This document shows, in pieces, positions 13,153 to 13,438 of a DNA stretch of 13,438 nucleotides. The notes under the pieces were generated by a model that did no database searches, was not told the DNA's origin, and saw only the letters and a list, made by a program, of their open reading frames with translations. The position numbers and the translations under genes were made by a program. The number at the start of each line of letters is the position of its first letter. Position 1 is the first letter of the stretch. Origin of the DNA: DASTCC01 sp035711465 (GTDB lineage: Bacteria; Acidobacteriota; Vicinamibacteria; Vicinamibacterales; SCN-69-37); NCBI GenBank assembly GCA_035711465.1, contig DASTCC010000269.1, positions 1 to 13,438 on the forward strand. Direction: 5' to 3'.

Positions 13153-13438
13153 TCAGTCGGGTCGGGTAGCGGCGATGAGCGCGGCCAGGTCCTGGCCATG
13201 CACGCCGTGAATGTCGACGGCCGACGTCACGGCCTCGCTCGGCAGGATGCCGAGCTTGTCGCCATGGAGCGTGCCTCTGGCGAGCACGTCGCGCCGGACC
13301 ATCGAGAACAGCCCGCCGAGCTCGCGGTAGATCGGCCGGCGCCTGGCGCGCGGCACCCGCGTGTCGGTGGTGATGCGCTCGGGCGCGCCGCCGTTGATGT
13401 ACCAGAAGGTGTCGTACTCGGGAAACGCCATGAACGCG
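13153..13438 (-). CDS. C-terminal part of a second CMP-sugar cytidylyltransferase-like protein (5' truncated by window edge)
   Basis: The frame is open to the right edge, so an ATG at 13431 need not be the true start; about 95 residues are seen. YRELGGLFSMVRRDVLARG followed by GDKLGILPSEAVTSAVDIHG matches the end of NeuA-like enzymes, where an N/G-G-x-x-Y/F-type strand is followed by R-R-D-V-L and a Val-Asp-Ile metal-binding step. The earlier DTFWYINGG fits the substrate-facing hairpin of the same family. If correct, the locus carries two CMP-ulosonate synthetases. It is followed after seven bases by the methyltransferase, with which it is probably cotranscribed. The assignment rests on a short C-terminal region. 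Confidence 0.6.
   Translation of the reverse strand, partial: AFMAFPEYDTFWYINGGAPERITTDTRVPRARRRPIYRELGGLFSMVRRDVLARGTLHGDKLGILPSEAVTSAVDIHGVHGQDLAALIAATRPD

Noticed and set aside
12096..13169. Long + strand open frame of 357 codons opposite the methyltransferase
   Set aside because: The translation shows no family motif and lies fully over a well-supported - strand gene; a GC-driven shadow frame.

Overview
This is a high-GC window in which nearly all the sequence codes for protein. It comes from a bacterial surface-polysaccharide or glycoconjugate locus. The GC-rich codon use, the large secreted protein with polyglycine linkers and Cys-containing repeat domains, and the style of the sugar genes suggest a soil-type Gram-negative such as Acidobacteriota (Vicinamibacteria-like). 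That assignment is an inference from style, not from a marker gene.

Layout, left to right. Positions 1-1937 (+ strand) hold the C-terminal end of a GT-B-like or epimerase-like sugar protein and, one base after its stop, a polytopic GT-C-like membrane protein of the AftB/ZomB type. Everything else is on the - strand. A SAM methyltransferase (1976-2806) converges on that pair. Next is a secreted protein of about 880 residues (2916-5567) with a propeller-like N-terminal half and five Cys-containing repeats joined by polyglycine. A perfect 13-bp-stem hairpin follows its stop codon. A leader of about 170 bp separates it from a tightly packed six-gene operon (11949 down to 5737): AsnB-type amidotransferase, CMP-sugar cytidylyltransferase, DAHP-synthase-like PEP aldolase, shikimate-dehydrogenase-like oxidoreductase, NeuB/SAF-like protein and GT2 glycosyltransferase. 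Every junction in it overlaps by 1 to 8 bases. Upstream, across an AT-rich 143-bp spacer built of inverted heptamer arrays, lie another SAM methyltransferase and the C-terminal end of a second CMP-sugar cytidylyltransferase, cut by the window edge.

Working model (inference). The six-gene operon is not an aromatic amino acid operon: AroB, AroD/Q, AroK and AroA are absent, and its companions are sugar genes. The DAHP-synthase-like enzyme keeps the metal and PEP residues but has a changed acceptor-aldehyde motif. The AroE-like enzyme keeps its catalytic Lys, Asp and Gln but has a changed carboxylate-binding motif. The NeuB-like protein has the family fold and SAF domain but appears to have lost nearly all the residues needed for PEP condensation and metal binding. 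Together with a cytidylyltransferase, an amidotransferase and a glycosyltransferase, this suggests that an unusual 3-deoxy-ulosonic acid, or a carbocyclic relative, is made, activated with CMP and added to a surface glycan. I regard this as the candidate undescribed system in the window.
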